Positions 9,901 to 17,957 are shown, counted from the first letter of the stretch. The stretch is 40,689 nt of DNA from Micavibrio_A sp040381535 (GCA_040381535.1 JBEIHF010000019.1:1-40689), one strand, 5' to 3'. Notes: generated from the sequence alone by a model not told the origin. Made by a program: numbers and translations.

Positions 9901-10019
9901 TGGGAAAGAGCGGGGCCGGCGGCATAAAAAATCAGGATCAGGACGAACGCGGCAAAGTAGCGGGCAAATTGCTGTCCGCCGCCAATCCGATGATTGAATG
10001 CCAACCCTTTGAAAGGCAT
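6969..10019 (-). CDS. Hybrid sensor histidine kinase: 7TMR-DISM, HisKA, HATPase, receiver, Hpt
   Basis: Inner-membrane hybrid kinase, 1016 residues from the ATG at 10019. Order: signal peptide or anchor (about 20-40), a periplasmic beta-rich sensor like 7TMR-DISMED2 (40-195), seven hydrophobic helices (209-410), coiled coil (435-490), HisKA with phospho-His497 in VSHEIRTP, HATPase with NAIKF, DSGIGIP and GGTGLGLAIS, a receiver with Asp799 in LMDIELPG, and a C-terminal Hpt with His959 in AHELKGMAGNFG. The full internal phosphorelay His-Asp-His is therefore intact, and output must pass to a separate receiver. DISM sensors are thought to bind small carbohydrates or related ligands; the ligand is unknown. 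A GTG at 10055 would add 12 residues, but the ATG gives a better signal-like start. No cognate regulator is adjacent. Confidence 0.92.
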   Translation of the reverse strand: MPFKGLAFNHRIGGGQQFARYFAAFVLILIFYAAGPALSQSRVLNEAILSNSEEQISLGPYAIVQKDPEEKITTQDIADSGGTILKGKQAGSKRVFLGFDGVPVWMTIKVKNITDNEEWVLNFGRRRDGRLGSITDAHVYEMVLGDSATPVSITELKNKADNGMFEIKIAKNERKFLLVHATPAPGRPTTLPLSIESDKSYIESAKNRAVFNAFYCLVLGGLAVFFFINAIVTRRAMPIIFGAYYAFIGTFWVLYDTLGASLYFKGFNELSFVFFLGHALISIFMMKIFCNIGQNSYTEKYVIYGLIWLNIISSLLFYFIPVGSGIAHILFLFGIPFLTLGILTLMAYAQYRNGQTASPLFAISFVLPLVGYIVNILGAINVLPQDNIFINAFWWAIIPQGFVLIATIRKHSGGKKYGDDITEAIIAREESSNFSGLRETKEKADHARLLKVIEKEREMLAELREKEAARMEEMKRAKEEADEANRAKSAFLAVVSHEIRTPMTGVMGMVKLLLDSSITKQQRDYALTIQESSEAMLALLNDILDLEKIQRGKMELEDISFDLHRLIQGVVTLMSGHAAEKHIGLSARMDEDIPKFVKGDPTRLRQVLLNLMGNAIKFTSEGSVTLLVKNLNTADGDEAAMPSSKHMIYFGVQDSGIGIPQDAQKNLFNPFSQANSSIGRKFGGTGLGLAISKGLIEAMGSSVNISSKEGEGSTFFFTLEMNKGLAGAPEKSQPMMQSPAQNTAPVRPLKILVVDDNVITRKVVTNLLQTGGHEIVTSGTAEDALQKIYKDAFELILMDIELPGMRGNEATQILREHADPVKSKIPVIAMTGNVQKENMEFYLACGMNGFLPKPIDPERLSAIVSEIASETYERKIRMPEDPFAMNKEELEEKAAPKKDLVVDNAVFNPDMLQSLKDTIGGKQLDELLGDLIVKTDEILEAMQKAADVSDMVTLAARAHELKGMAGNFGLVEISSIAAQAERKAKTQETAGLGSLLGTLPDASTRAKSVLKEWSSH

Positions 10020-10147
10020 AGTCTTTTTCGTCCCTTTGAAACGCACTGAACGCACGTCTCTAGAGCATATTCTGCGACGAAAGACTTAAGAATAAGTGAA
10101 GGAACTTAAGGATTTAGGTGGTTAAAGAAAACCTAAAGTGGCGTCCT

Positions 10148-10297
10148 TTAGACGAGGAAAAACGCCATGCCGAGAAGCAGAACGACAATCGCGATCACGC
10201 TCCATTTGGTGGCTTCGGTAAAATTTCCCCAAAAGGCTTTGGCATGGTGCAAAGCTTGCGGATCTAATTCTACCGGATGATTTTGATTGGAACCCAT
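10148..10297 (-). CDS. aa3-type cytochrome c oxidase subunit IV (CoxIV) small membrane protein
   Basis: A 49-residue ORF starting at ATG 10297 with a strong AAGGAG ribosome site six bases upstream. The sequence has a polar head (MGSNQNHPVELD), the segment HHAKAFWGNFTEATKW, and one transmembrane helix (SVIAIVVLLLGMAFFLV). This layout matches the bacterial aa3 oxidase subunit IV family (a short polypeptide with one helix, known from Paracoccus). It lies 40 bp after purM on the same strand and may be cotranscribed with it; the oxidase core genes are not in the window. Its length makes it easy to overlook. The assignment rests on pattern and topology. Confidence 0.78.
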   Translation of the reverse strand: MGSNQNHPVELDPQALHHAKAFWGNFTEATKWSVIAIVVLLLGMAFFLV

Positions 10298-10337
10298 ATG
10301 TTGCTCTCCTTGAAGATATTCAACCAGATTTTGATGT

Positions 10338-11399
10338 TTACGACAACAGCGCCGCTTCGTTTTTGATGATGACCTGTGGGCCGTCTTTGGCGCGGGCGAT
10401 AACGGAACCGATCACCTGCGGTTTTTCGCCGTTTTCTTTGAGCGTTTTGATGATGGCGTCTGCTTTGGCCGTATCCACCACAACCACCATGCCTAGACCG
10501 GAATTGAATGTGCGCGCCATATCCTCGGCGGTCATTTGGCCACCTTGGGCCAGCCACGCGAAGACAGGCGGGCGGGTCCATGCTGTTGCATCCACTTCGA
10601 CGCATACATTTTCAGGCAGAACACGCGGAATATTTTCGCTCAATCCGCCGCCCGTGATGTGCGCTATGCCTTTGACACCTCCAAGTTTGGTGGCTTTGAG
10701 CAAAGGCTTCACATATATGCGTGTGGGCGTGAGCAAAGCATCGGCGAGCGTTTTGTTTTCATCGAAAGGCGCGGGGGATTCCATATCCGCGCCAGTGTCT
10801 TTGACGATTTTTCTAACCAGAGAATATCCGTTCGAATGCACGCCGCTAGACGGCAATCCCAAAACAACATCGCCTGCGGTGATTGTGGTGCCGTCGATCA
10901 ACGTGCCGCGTTCCGCAGCGCCGACCGTGAATCCGGCCAAATCATAATCACCCGCTTGATACATGCCGGGCATCTCTGCCGTCTCGCCGCCGATGAGTGC
11001 GCAACCCGTTTCCTCGCATCCGCGCGCAATGCCTTCGATGACCGCTTGCGCAACGCCCAGTTCCAGTTTGCCGGTGGCGAAATAATCGAGGAAGAAGAGG
11101 GGTTCCGCGCCTTGAACGATCAAATCGTTCACGCACATGGCGACAAGGTCTATGCCGATCGTCGCATGACGGTTGGTTTCAATCGCAATCTTGATTTTTG
11201 TGCCGACGCCGTCGGTGGATGACACCAAAATGGGGTCGTTATAGCCTGCAGCTTTGGGGTCAAAAAGGGCACCGAAACCGCCTAAGCCCCCCATCATTCC
11301 GCTACGCGCCGTTCTCTTAACCGCAGGCTTGATGCGTTCGACCAGTTCAGCCCCCACGTCTATATCCACACCCGCATCTTTATAGGCACTTTGTTTCAT
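10338..11399 (-). CDS. purM: Phosphoribosylformylglycinamidine cyclo-ligase (AIR synthetase)
   Basis: Fifth step of de novo purine synthesis: FGAM plus ATP to aminoimidazole ribotide. The chosen start at ATG 11399 gives 353 residues, the usual PurM length, and the N-terminus MKQSAYKDAGVDIDVG fits the family, which has SYKDAGVD there. Other family signatures are FDPKAAGYNDPILVSSTDGVGTK split across residues of the N-terminal domain, VAMCVNDLIVQGAEPLFFLD, GGETAEMPGMY, HITGGGLSENIPRVLP and FNSGLGMVVVV. An upstream codon at 11438 would add 13 residues and is less likely. purN, the frequent partner, is not here; the downstream neighbour is the CoxIV gene. The gene is divergent from the DUF2066 gene over about 59 bp. 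Confidence 0.97.
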   Translation of the reverse strand: MKQSAYKDAGVDIDVGAELVERIKPAVKRTARSGMMGGLGGFGALFDPKAAGYNDPILVSSTDGVGTKIKIAIETNRHATIGIDLVAMCVNDLIVQGAEPLFFLDYFATGKLELGVAQAVIEGIARGCEETGCALIGGETAEMPGMYQAGDYDLAGFTVGAAERGTLIDGTTITAGDVVLGLPSSGVHSNGYSLVRKIVKDTGADMESPAPFDENKTLADALLTPTRIYVKPLLKATKLGGVKGIAHITGGGLSENIPRVLPENVCVEVDATAWTRPPVFAWLAQGGQMTAEDMARTFNSGLGMVVVVDTAKADAIIKTLKENGEKPQVIGSVIARAKDGPQVIIKNEAALLS

Positions 11400-11458
11400 T
11401 TGGTTTCCGGCGCTATCCGCGTTATAAATTCGCCACACTTCCAGTGAAAGATAGGATT

Positions 11459-12709
11459 ATGGGCGCCCCCATCTATAAGCAATTCACCTTGGTACGTACA
11501 GTATTTATTATGCTGTTTGTGGCCCTTTTCCTGTGTTTTTCGGGCCCGTCACACGCCGAAATCGACCCTAATTTCACGGTGGAGGGGGTAGAGGTCGATG
11601 TTAGGGCCGAAAACGCTGTAAAGGCGCGTGAAAAGGCTTTGGCCGAGGCGCAGGTAAAGGCCTATGAAATGCTGGCCGAACGTTTCCTCACACCCGAAGA
11701 AGCAAAAACCTTTAAGGCGCCCGATGCGGATGCAGTTTCGTATCTCGTGCAGGATTACGAAGTCTTCAACGAACAGCTTTCCACCAAACGCTACAAGGCG
11801 ACCTTCACCATCCGCTTCCGCCCGAATGCCATGAAAACGCAAATGGCATCTCAGGGCAAAATGCTTTCAGCGCCTAGGAAGCCCGTTCTGGTGTTGCCGT
11901 TCTATCAGGACTCCAGCATTCCGTTGCTGTGGTCAGACACCAACCCGTTCTTGATGGCGTGGAAAAATATCCCCGCCGACAAAAGTATGATCCAACCGAC
12001 TGTGCTTCCGCTCGGTGATGCGCAAGACATTCAGCAAATCTCGGATGAACAGGGTTTGCAGTACGATCCTATCGAAGTGCAGAGCCTTGCCAACCGTTAC
12101 GGCGCGGATGATGTCGCGATTTTGATGGCGTCTCCCGAAGCGACGGGCACAACTCAAGGGCGTTTGAGTGTCGCCATCTACAATAACGACTTCGAAGGTC
12201 CCGTCTTCGTGCAAAAAGTCACGTTCGATCAGTTGCCTGAAGAAACGCAGGATGCTTTGTTCACGCGCGCCGCGCTGAAAATAAAATCCCTGCTGCGCGA
12301 AAACTGGAAGGCGAACGCCGCTTACAATCCAAACACCCCCGTCGTGCCCCAACAACAAATAACCACGGTCACGACCTATCAGCAGCCTACGACCCAAGCC
12401 GCACCTGTTCCTTACACGCGCCCTGCACTGGGCGCATCCAAAACATACAACGCGCAAGCGCGTTTTGCTTCTGTGCAGGACTGGGTACGCATGAAAAACA
12501 CGCTGGATAAAACCTATGGCGTGCAGTCGGTTTCGATCAAATCTATCAAGCCGCGCGAAGCGTCGCTGGACATTATGTATGCGGGTGACATCAACGCGCT
12601 GCAACTCGCCTTGCAGAATGCGGGCGTGGTCTTGCGCGGCGCCCCTTCGGGCGGACTGGAAATTTATCTAAGCGGTATGCAACCTCCTACAACAGTTTAC
12701 GGACGATAA
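11459..12709 (+). CDS. DUF2066-type exported protein
   Basis: A 416-residue protein from ATG 11459 (a GTG at 11444 would add five residues). The N-terminus has a signal peptide with hydrophobic core VFIMLFVALFLCF and probable cleavage after SHA. The region VRAENAVKAREKALAEAQ (about residues 46-63), followed by a YKATFTIRF strand, is typical of DUF2066 proteins, which are periplasmic or envelope-associated with no proven function. A proline- and glutamine-rich linker (about 285-310) separates the N-terminal part from a final 90-residue domain that may be a beta-alpha-beta fold. It is followed after 4 bp by the AI-2E transporter gene and then hdaA, an arrangement seen in other alphaproteobacteria. 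The role is unknown. Confidence 0.8.
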   Translation: MGAPIYKQFTLVRTVFIMLFVALFLCFSGPSHAEIDPNFTVEGVEVDVRAENAVKAREKALAEAQVKAYEMLAERFLTPEEAKTFKAPDADAVSYLVQDYEVFNEQLSTKRYKATFTIRFRPNAMKTQMASQGKMLSAPRKPVLVLPFYQDSSIPLLWSDTNPFLMAWKNIPADKSMIQPTVLPLGDAQDIQQISDEQGLQYDPIEVQSLANRYGADDVAILMASPEATGTTQGRLSVAIYNNDFEGPVFVQKVTFDQLPEETQDALFTRAALKIKSLLRENWKANAAYNPNTPVVPQQQITTVTTYQQPTTQAAPVPYTRPALGASKTYNAQARFASVQDWVRMKNTLDKTYGVQSVSIKSIKPREASLDIMYAGDINALQLALQNAGVVLRGAPSGGLEIYLSGMQPPTTVYGR

Positions 12710-12713
12710 CATC

Positions 12714-13829
12714 ATGGCACTTACGACCACGGCAAAGGTAGGATTCTGGGCGGGTTTCTTCCTGCTGTTCATAGGTTTCCTGTGGGTCTTCAATTCCATT
12801 CTCACACCCTTTATTTTGGGTATCGCGATTGCGTATTTACTTGATCCCGTCATGCGCAAATTCTCGCGCAAAAAAATTCCGCGCTGGGCAGTATCGCTGA
12901 TCATCCTCACGCTGTTCTTCGGCTTCTTGCTTTTGATGTTCGTTCTGCTCGCGCCTATGGCATTCCGTCAGGCGCAGATGCTGGTCGAACAGATGCCGAA
13001 CTACATTCAAAACTTGCTCGATTACCTCAATCCGTATCTCATCTGGATTCAAGATCGCATCGGTGAAGATTATATCGAACAAATCAATGAATACCTGAAA
13101 GGCAACGCCGGAAAAGTCGTCGGCGTCACGGGCGGAATTACGGGAGGCATCGTCGGAGGTCTTGCTACGGGTGGAAAAGTCTTGGCCGAAATGGCTGCAA
13201 CGCTCGCGCTCACGCCGCTTATCGCGTTTTTCATGATGACGGAATGGCCGAGCATTACGCGCTGGGTTGAAAGCCTTTATCCGCGTCAACATGCTTCGGT
13301 GATCCGTAGGCTTCTGAATAAAATAGACACAAAACTTTCCGGTTTCATTCGCGGGCAATTGACTGTGGCGTTCACGCTTGGCGTTATCTATGCCATAGCG
13401 CTTTCGGTCGCGGGTTTGAACTATGGATTCCTGATCGGTTTGGGTGCCGGTATCTTCTCGATCATCCCGCTCGTGGGCTCCACGCTTGGTTTGTTCATCG
13501 GAATTGTGGTTTCGTGGTTTCAGGCGGGCGATATCGTTTACACCTCAATTATCGCCGCCATCTTTATGGCGGGACAATTCATCGAAGGCAATTTCTTGGC
13601 TCCGAAAATGGTGGGTGATTCCGTCGGTTTGCACCCGCTTTGGATTATCTTTGCGTTGATGGCGGGTGGTTCCTTGCTCGGAATCGTCGGCATGCTCGTC
13701 GCTGTGCCTGTCGCCGCCGTCATCGGCGTTCTGGTCGGCTTTATGATCCAGCAATATAAAGCGAGCCTGCTTTATCTGAAGGAAACCGAAGAATCCTCGA
13801 TCATTCTGGAAGACAGAAGGAATGTTTGA
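12714..13829 (+). CDS. AI-2E family (PerM/UPF0118) transporter
   Basis: Inner-membrane protein of 371 residues with about eight hydrophobic segments: two near the N-terminus (12-45), one at about 60-85, a soluble amphipathic section around 90-150 containing a glycine-rich GGITGGIVGGLATGGK run, and a C-terminal bundle (155-350). The LAPKMVGDSVGLHPLWIIFAL section is the characteristic family motif near the end. Members have been linked to autoinducer-2 export or Na/H antiport; the substrate here cannot be told. The start codon is 4 bp after the upstream stop and the gene overlaps hdaA by 8 bp, so the three genes are one operon. Confidence 0.92.
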   Translation: MALTTTAKVGFWAGFFLLFIGFLWVFNSILTPFILGIAIAYLLDPVMRKFSRKKIPRWAVSLIILTLFFGFLLLMFVLLAPMAFRQAQMLVEQMPNYIQNLLDYLNPYLIWIQDRIGEDYIEQINEYLKGNAGKVVGVTGGITGGIVGGLATGGKVLAEMAATLALTPLIAFFMMTEWPSITRWVESLYPRQHASVIRRLLNKIDTKLSGFIRGQLTVAFTLGVIYAIALSVAGLNYGFLIGLGAGIFSIIPLVGSTLGLFIGIVVSWFQAGDIVYTSIIAAIFMAGQFIEGNFLAPKMVGDSVGLHPLWIIFALMAGGSLLGIVGMLVAVPVAAVIGVLVGFMIQQYKASLLYLKETEESSIILEDRRNV

Positions 13830-14505
13830 AGCTTCAAAAATCCAACAGATACCTTTTGATCTTGGTCACCGCACGGCGATGGGCCGCGATGATTTTCTGA
13901 TCGCGCCCAACAATCAGGATGCGGTGGCGTGGATCGATCTCTGGCCAGAATGGCCCGCGCCGATTCTCATGCTTTACGGCCCCGTTGCTTCGGGAAAATC
14001 CCATCTCGCCGCGGTGTGGGGTGAAAAATCGAATGCCGCTTGCGTGCGCCCCGACACATTGAACGATGAATCCATCCGCTCCATCGCCTCGGCCGCGAAA
14101 CATGTCATCTTGGAAGACGCGGACAAACTGATAGGCAATGTAGAAAATGAAAAGGGGCTCTTTCACCTTTACAATCTTTTCAAGGAAGAAAAACGCTCCA
14201 TCCTGATGACACTAGTGGAGCCGCCGGTGCGCCGCTCTTTCGCATTGCCCGATCTGGCATCACGTTTACGCGCGGCGCCCGCCGTTGCAATACGCGAACC
14301 CGATGATGTTTTGCTGGGTTCTATCCTTGTAAAATTGTTTAACGATCGCCAGTTGCGCGTCAGCCAAGAAGTCGTGTCCTATATATTGTCGCATATGGAA
14401 CGCTCCTTTGAGGAAGCCCGCCGGATAGTCGAGGATTTGGACCATTTGGCCTTGATCGAGAAGAAAAGCGTCTCAATACCCTTGACCAAAGAAATTTTCA
14501 AATAG
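13822..14505 (+). CDS. hdaA: HdaA/Hda-like DnaA-related AAA+ regulator
   Basis: Homologue of the DnaA ATPase domain that, together with the sliding clamp, promotes hydrolysis of DnaA-bound ATP and prevents re-initiation. The 227-residue size fits a protein lacking the DnaA DNA-binding domain. Visible features: an N-terminal QQIPFDL segment with a clamp-binding look (residues 7-13), LGHRTAMGRDDFLIAPNN typical of DnaA-family starts, Walker A GPVASGKS, a Walker B-like HVILEDADKL, and a sensor region with SRLRAAPAV. Translation is probably coupled to the transporter gene (8-bp overlap). The downstream intergenic region is AT-rich and belongs to the next operon. Confidence 0.85.
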   Translation: MFEASKIQQIPFDLGHRTAMGRDDFLIAPNNQDAVAWIDLWPEWPAPILMLYGPVASGKSHLAAVWGEKSNAACVRPDTLNDESIRSIASAAKHVILEDADKLIGNVENEKGLFHLYNLFKEEKRSILMTLVEPPVRRSFALPDLASRLRAAPAVAIREPDDVLLGSILVKLFNDRQLRVSQEVVSYILSHMERSFEEARRIVEDLDHLALIEKKSVSIPLTKEIFK

Positions 14506-14611
14506 GGGATATCTTATATTATAATTCTATAACAATTGGTTAGGTCTAATTTACCTGTTAAGATTTCGCGCTTGCAGCAGGTATTTAGCTTGATTTTTAG
14601 ACTTAAAATAA

Positions 14612-14640
14612 TTAACAGTAATTTTCATATATAATATAAT
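14612..14640 (+). promoter_or_regulatory. Strong sigma70-type promoter of the polyol operon
   Basis: TTAACA (14612-14617), exactly 17 bp, TATAAT (14635-14640). The -10 is a perfect consensus and the -35 is one base off. The surroundings are very AT-rich. Predicted transcription start is near 14647, giving a leader of about 86 nt before the first gene. Confidence 0.7.
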
Positions 14641-14646
14641 GTGGTG

Positions 14647-14670
14647 TTTACAGGAATTTCGGCCTGTAAA
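14647..14670. promoter_or_regulatory. Perfect palindrome at the predicted start site (operator candidate)
   Basis: TTTACAGG (14647-14654) and CCTGTAAA (14663-14670) are exact reverse complements around an 8-bp spacer. The site begins where transcription from the adjacent promoter is predicted to start, the usual place for a repressor operator. It would also form an RNA hairpin at the very 5' end of the transcript. No regulator gene is nearby. Confidence 0.6.
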
Positions 14671-14732
14671 GTTAACGGTTAGGTAATAGATTTTTCTCTA
14701 TAAAAAAAAAGAAACAAGGGTCTGTGTAATCA

Positions 14733-16379
14733 ATGTTAAACGCTGCTAGAACCCCCGGGGACCCCGTGTCCCTGAACGAAGACAATCTGTGGGAAGTGCC
14801 CCACATTTTCGACAAACCGCGTTATCTTTTGGATGACGTTCAAACCAGCATCTTTCACATCGGTCCGTCGAACTTCTTCCGTGCGCACCTTGCCAAAATG
14901 GCGCATGACATCATGAACAATGCTGCCGACCGCGAAGAGCCTCTGACGATGGGTATTATCGGCGCAAGCCTTCGCTCCCCCACCATCAAAAACGATCTTA
15001 TGCCGCAAAACGGTTTGTACTGTCTGACGACCAAAGGCGTGGGCGTAGAGGAACATGAAGTTATCGGCAGTGTACAAAAAATTATCTGCGCCCGCGAAAA
15101 CGCACAGGAAATGATTACGGCCGCCGCCGATCCTTCCATCAAGATCATTACTCTGACTGTTACGCAAAAAGGTTACTACATCGGCAAAGAAGGTCTCGAT
15201 ATTGACCATCAGGATATTAAAAACTGTCTCGACCCCAACAACCCCGAACTTTCCACCCTTGGTCTTCTGGCCCACTCTTTGAATCACAGACGCGTCCACG
15301 GTATCGCACCGCCCGTCATTGTTTCCTGCGACAACCTTCCAAACAACGCTGCAAAATTGAGAACCGCACTTGCGGGCTATGCGGCGCATATTGATCCGGA
15401 GTTACCCGCATGGATTGCTAACAACGTACCTTTCCCAACAACGATGGTTGACCGCATCACGCCAAGTAAGAGCGAGCATCATATGGCAGAGATTAGAGAA
15501 CTCGGCATTATAGACAGCAACCCTGTTCTGACCGAACCGATGCCAAAAATTCCTTTCGTTATCGAGGATTTGAGTGAACGCGAAGGCCCTATCGGACAAG
15601 TTTTCCGTGATTCAGGAATTATGAAATTCGCAGACAAAGGCATTGGTGCAAGATTGTCACCTAAGGTTGGTGCCTATGAACATATGAAAGTTTCTGTTCT
15701 TAACGGCGCGCACATGGCGCTCGGCGTTGTCGGTCATCAGATGGGCTACAAATATTCGCACGAAGCGATGAAAGATCCGAACGTCCGTGAATTTGTCAGC
15801 CAGTTCATGGATGAAGTTATTGCGACTCTCGAGCCTCTCGAAGGCACCAACTACAACAAGTTTAAAGCAGAAGTCATATACAGACTCGACAACGAGTTCG
15901 TTTGTGACCCGCTTACCAGATTGGCCCGCAACGGCGTTGACAAAGTCGGCCAGCGTTTCTTGGAAACAGCTAAGAAAGCCATGTCTCAGAATCTGCCTTC
16001 CGATTGCCTTGCGTTTGCGTCAGCCGCTTTTCTCCATTACGAAGCAAAACTGACCGATGACGGCTATCTTCCTTCGCAGATCCCGACGATCACGCGTCAG
16101 CGCGAAAAAGGCGAGGATGTGGATCCCCCGAACGACGAAAAGGGCGGCGCGATGAAATTCCCCGCTCTGGTCCGCGATAACAAAGACGCCATGGCGGTTA
16201 TCTTCAGCGAAACCCGCGTTTGGGGTCAGTTGGGCACGGAACCGCGTTTTACGGAACCCGTGGAAGAGCATTTCAAGGACATTGAAGATGACGGCATGCC
16301 GTTGGCTTTGGTGAATTTCGTAAAACGTAAAAATGGACTTGACCCTGCGCCCGGCGCTCCTAATGTCGGTATGCCTTAA
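14733..16379 (+). CDS. Mannitol dehydrogenase family protein (long-chain polyol dehydrogenase)
   Basis: NAD(P)-dependent polyol dehydrogenase, 548 residues. The N-terminal Rossmann region carries FHIGPSNFFRAHLA, the family equivalent of GxGxFxRxH, followed by LTVTQKGYY and SCDNLPNN, and the C-terminal domain has the catalytic Lys319-x4-Asn324-x2-His327 in MKVSVLNGAH. These match mannitol 2-dehydrogenase, arabinitol 4-dehydrogenase and fructuronate reductase. It is longer than the roughly 490-residue norm, with extra sequence at the N-terminus and around the C-terminal third. The substrate is not decided by sequence; mannitol to fructose fits the fructokinase downstream. It is the first gene after the promoter, with a weak, distant AAGGG ribosome site. 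Confidence 0.88.
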   Translation: MLNAARTPGDPVSLNEDNLWEVPHIFDKPRYLLDDVQTSIFHIGPSNFFRAHLAKMAHDIMNNAADREEPLTMGIIGASLRSPTIKNDLMPQNGLYCLTTKGVGVEEHEVIGSVQKIICARENAQEMITAAADPSIKIITLTVTQKGYYIGKEGLDIDHQDIKNCLDPNNPELSTLGLLAHSLNHRRVHGIAPPVIVSCDNLPNNAAKLRTALAGYAAHIDPELPAWIANNVPFPTTMVDRITPSKSEHHMAEIRELGIIDSNPVLTEPMPKIPFVIEDLSEREGPIGQVFRDSGIMKFADKGIGARLSPKVGAYEHMKVSVLNGAHMALGVVGHQMGYKYSHEAMKDPNVREFVSQFMDEVIATLEPLEGTNYNKFKAEVIYRLDNEFVCDPLTRLARNGVDKVGQRFLETAKKAMSQNLPSDCLAFASAAFLHYEAKLTDDGYLPSQIPTITRQREKGEDVDPPNDEKGGAMKFPALVRDNKDAMAVIFSETRVWGQLGTEPRFTEPVEEHFKDIEDDGMPLALVNFVKRKNGLDPAPGAPNVGMP

Positions 16380-16448
16380 TCACTATTGGATATATAGCCA
16401 GATAATATTATGCAAGAATCCGCACAGAAAAAAGCACAAGGGAATGCC

Positions 16449-17915
16449 ATGCGCCTTAACACCCAAAATTTGGCGCAACTGCCATCCTCCATTCCCAAAC
16501 CTTCTTATGATCGCGCACAACTGAAATGCGGGATCGTGCATATGAGCGTCGGCGGATTCCACCGCTCGCACCAAGCTTTGTACATTCACGACTTGATGCA
16601 GAAAAATCCGTCCGATTGGATGATCGCGGGCGTTGGCATGCTTCCCAGTGATTCCACCAATGTCGCGGCGATGAACGAACAAGACGTGCTCTATAGTATC
16701 CTTGAAAGAACCACGAACGGCGATGAATTGAAAATATGCGGCGGTATCAAGGAAATCTACCATGCGCCCGCCAATCCTGCGGCTGTGGTCGAACGTTTGA
16801 TGGATCCGGATGTTAAAATCCTCTCTTTGACCATCACGGAAAAAGGCTATTGCTACAACCAGCAGGGCGATCTCGATCTGGGCAACCCGAATGTCAAAAG
16901 CGATCTGGAATCGCCGGAAAATCCGAAAACCGCTTACGGCTATATCGTGAACGCATTGGCACGCCGCCGCAAAGTGGGCATGAAACCCTTTACGGTCATG
17001 TCGTGCGACAACCTTCCCGGCAATGGCCACCTGACGCAAAAACTGGTGCTGCAATTCGCCGATCAGATTAGCAAGGATTTGAGTGCATGGATCAAGGCCG
17101 AAGTATCGTTCCCCAATTGCATGGTGGACCGTATCACGCCCGTGACCACGCCCGAAATAGTCGACATCATCGAAAAACAATACGGTATAGAAGACAAATG
17201 GCCTGTCGTTTGCGAAGACTTCCGCCAATGGGTTCTCGAAGACAAATTCTGCAACGGCCGCCCCGCCTTTGAAGAAGTCGGCGTACAGCTGGTGCAAGAT
17301 GTCGAGCCTTACGAGAAAATGAAAGTGCGCCTACTGAACGGTTCGCACTCCGCGCTTTCTTATCTCTCTTATCTGATGGGTTACCGCCGCGTCGATCTCG
17401 CGATGGCCGATCCTTTGATCGCAAAATTCGTGCGCACCTACATGGACAAAGACATCACTCCGTCCGTGCCCGATGTACCCGGTATCGATCTCGACAAATA
17501 CAAAGACAAACTGATCGAGCGTTTCGCTAACAAGGCGATCGGTGATCAGGTGCAGCGTTTGGCTGAAGACGGCTCGCAAAAAATTCCCAATGCCATTCTT
17601 CCTTGCATTCGTTATGCGCTGGAAAATGGCGGATCTATCAAATTTGCCGCTCTGGCTTTGGCCGGTTGGCTCCGTTATCTGTCGGGCGTGGATGAATCCA
17701 ATGAACTGATCGAGATCAAGGATCCCGCGAAAGCAAAAATGCAGGACCGTATCAAGGCGGACCCGAAAGATCCTACGGGCGTTCTGGGTCTCAATGAAAT
17801 CTTCGGTGATGTCGGCATGAACGGCAAACTAATCGGCGCAGTAAGTGACGCGTTGACTTCGCTCCACGAAAAAGGTGCGAAGAAAACGCTTGAGGAATAT
17901 CTGGCGGGCGCATAA
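16449..17915 (+). CDS. Second mannitol dehydrogenase family protein (mannitol 2-dehydrogenase/fructuronate reductase-like)
   Basis: At 488 residues it has the normal length of the family. Signatures: GIVHMSVGGFHRSHQALY (cofactor-binding start), LTITEKGYCYN, MSCDNLPGNG, NCMVDRITP, and the catalytic Lys292-x4-Asn297-x2-His300 in MKVRLLNGSH. The ATG at 16449 is chosen because an AAGGGA ribosome site lies six bases before it and family proteins begin with this N-terminus; an ATG at 16410 adds 13 residues without a ribosome site. It is clearly homologous to the preceding gene but distant from it, so the two probably act on different polyols or hexuronates. The next gene starts 42 bp later. Confidence 0.9.
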   Translation: MRLNTQNLAQLPSSIPKPSYDRAQLKCGIVHMSVGGFHRSHQALYIHDLMQKNPSDWMIAGVGMLPSDSTNVAAMNEQDVLYSILERTTNGDELKICGGIKEIYHAPANPAAVVERLMDPDVKILSLTITEKGYCYNQQGDLDLGNPNVKSDLESPENPKTAYGYIVNALARRRKVGMKPFTVMSCDNLPGNGHLTQKLVLQFADQISKDLSAWIKAEVSFPNCMVDRITPVTTPEIVDIIEKQYGIEDKWPVVCEDFRQWVLEDKFCNGRPAFEEVGVQLVQDVEPYEKMKVRLLNGSHSALSYLSYLMGYRRVDLAMADPLIAKFVRTYMDKDITPSVPDVPGIDLDKYKDKLIERFANKAIGDQVQRLAEDGSQKIPNAILPCIRYALENGGSIKFAALALAGWLRYLSGVDESNELIEIKDPAKAKMQDRIKADPKDPTGVLGLNEIFGDVGMNGKLIGAVSDALTSLHEKGAKKTLEEYLAGA

Positions 17916-17957
17916 TTGCACCGTCCGAAAAACAATATTTAAAACAGGAATGATACT

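Noticed and set aside
10113..10137. TTTAGGT/ACCTAAA inverted repeat before the kinase gene
   Set aside because: Only 7 bp with a short AT-rich spacer and no T tract; too weak to call as terminator or operator.
16383..17297. 304-codon antisense frame over the second mannitol dehydrogenase
   Set aside because: Shadow of a well-supported gene; its composition (His, Phe, Arg rich) is typical of antisense reading.
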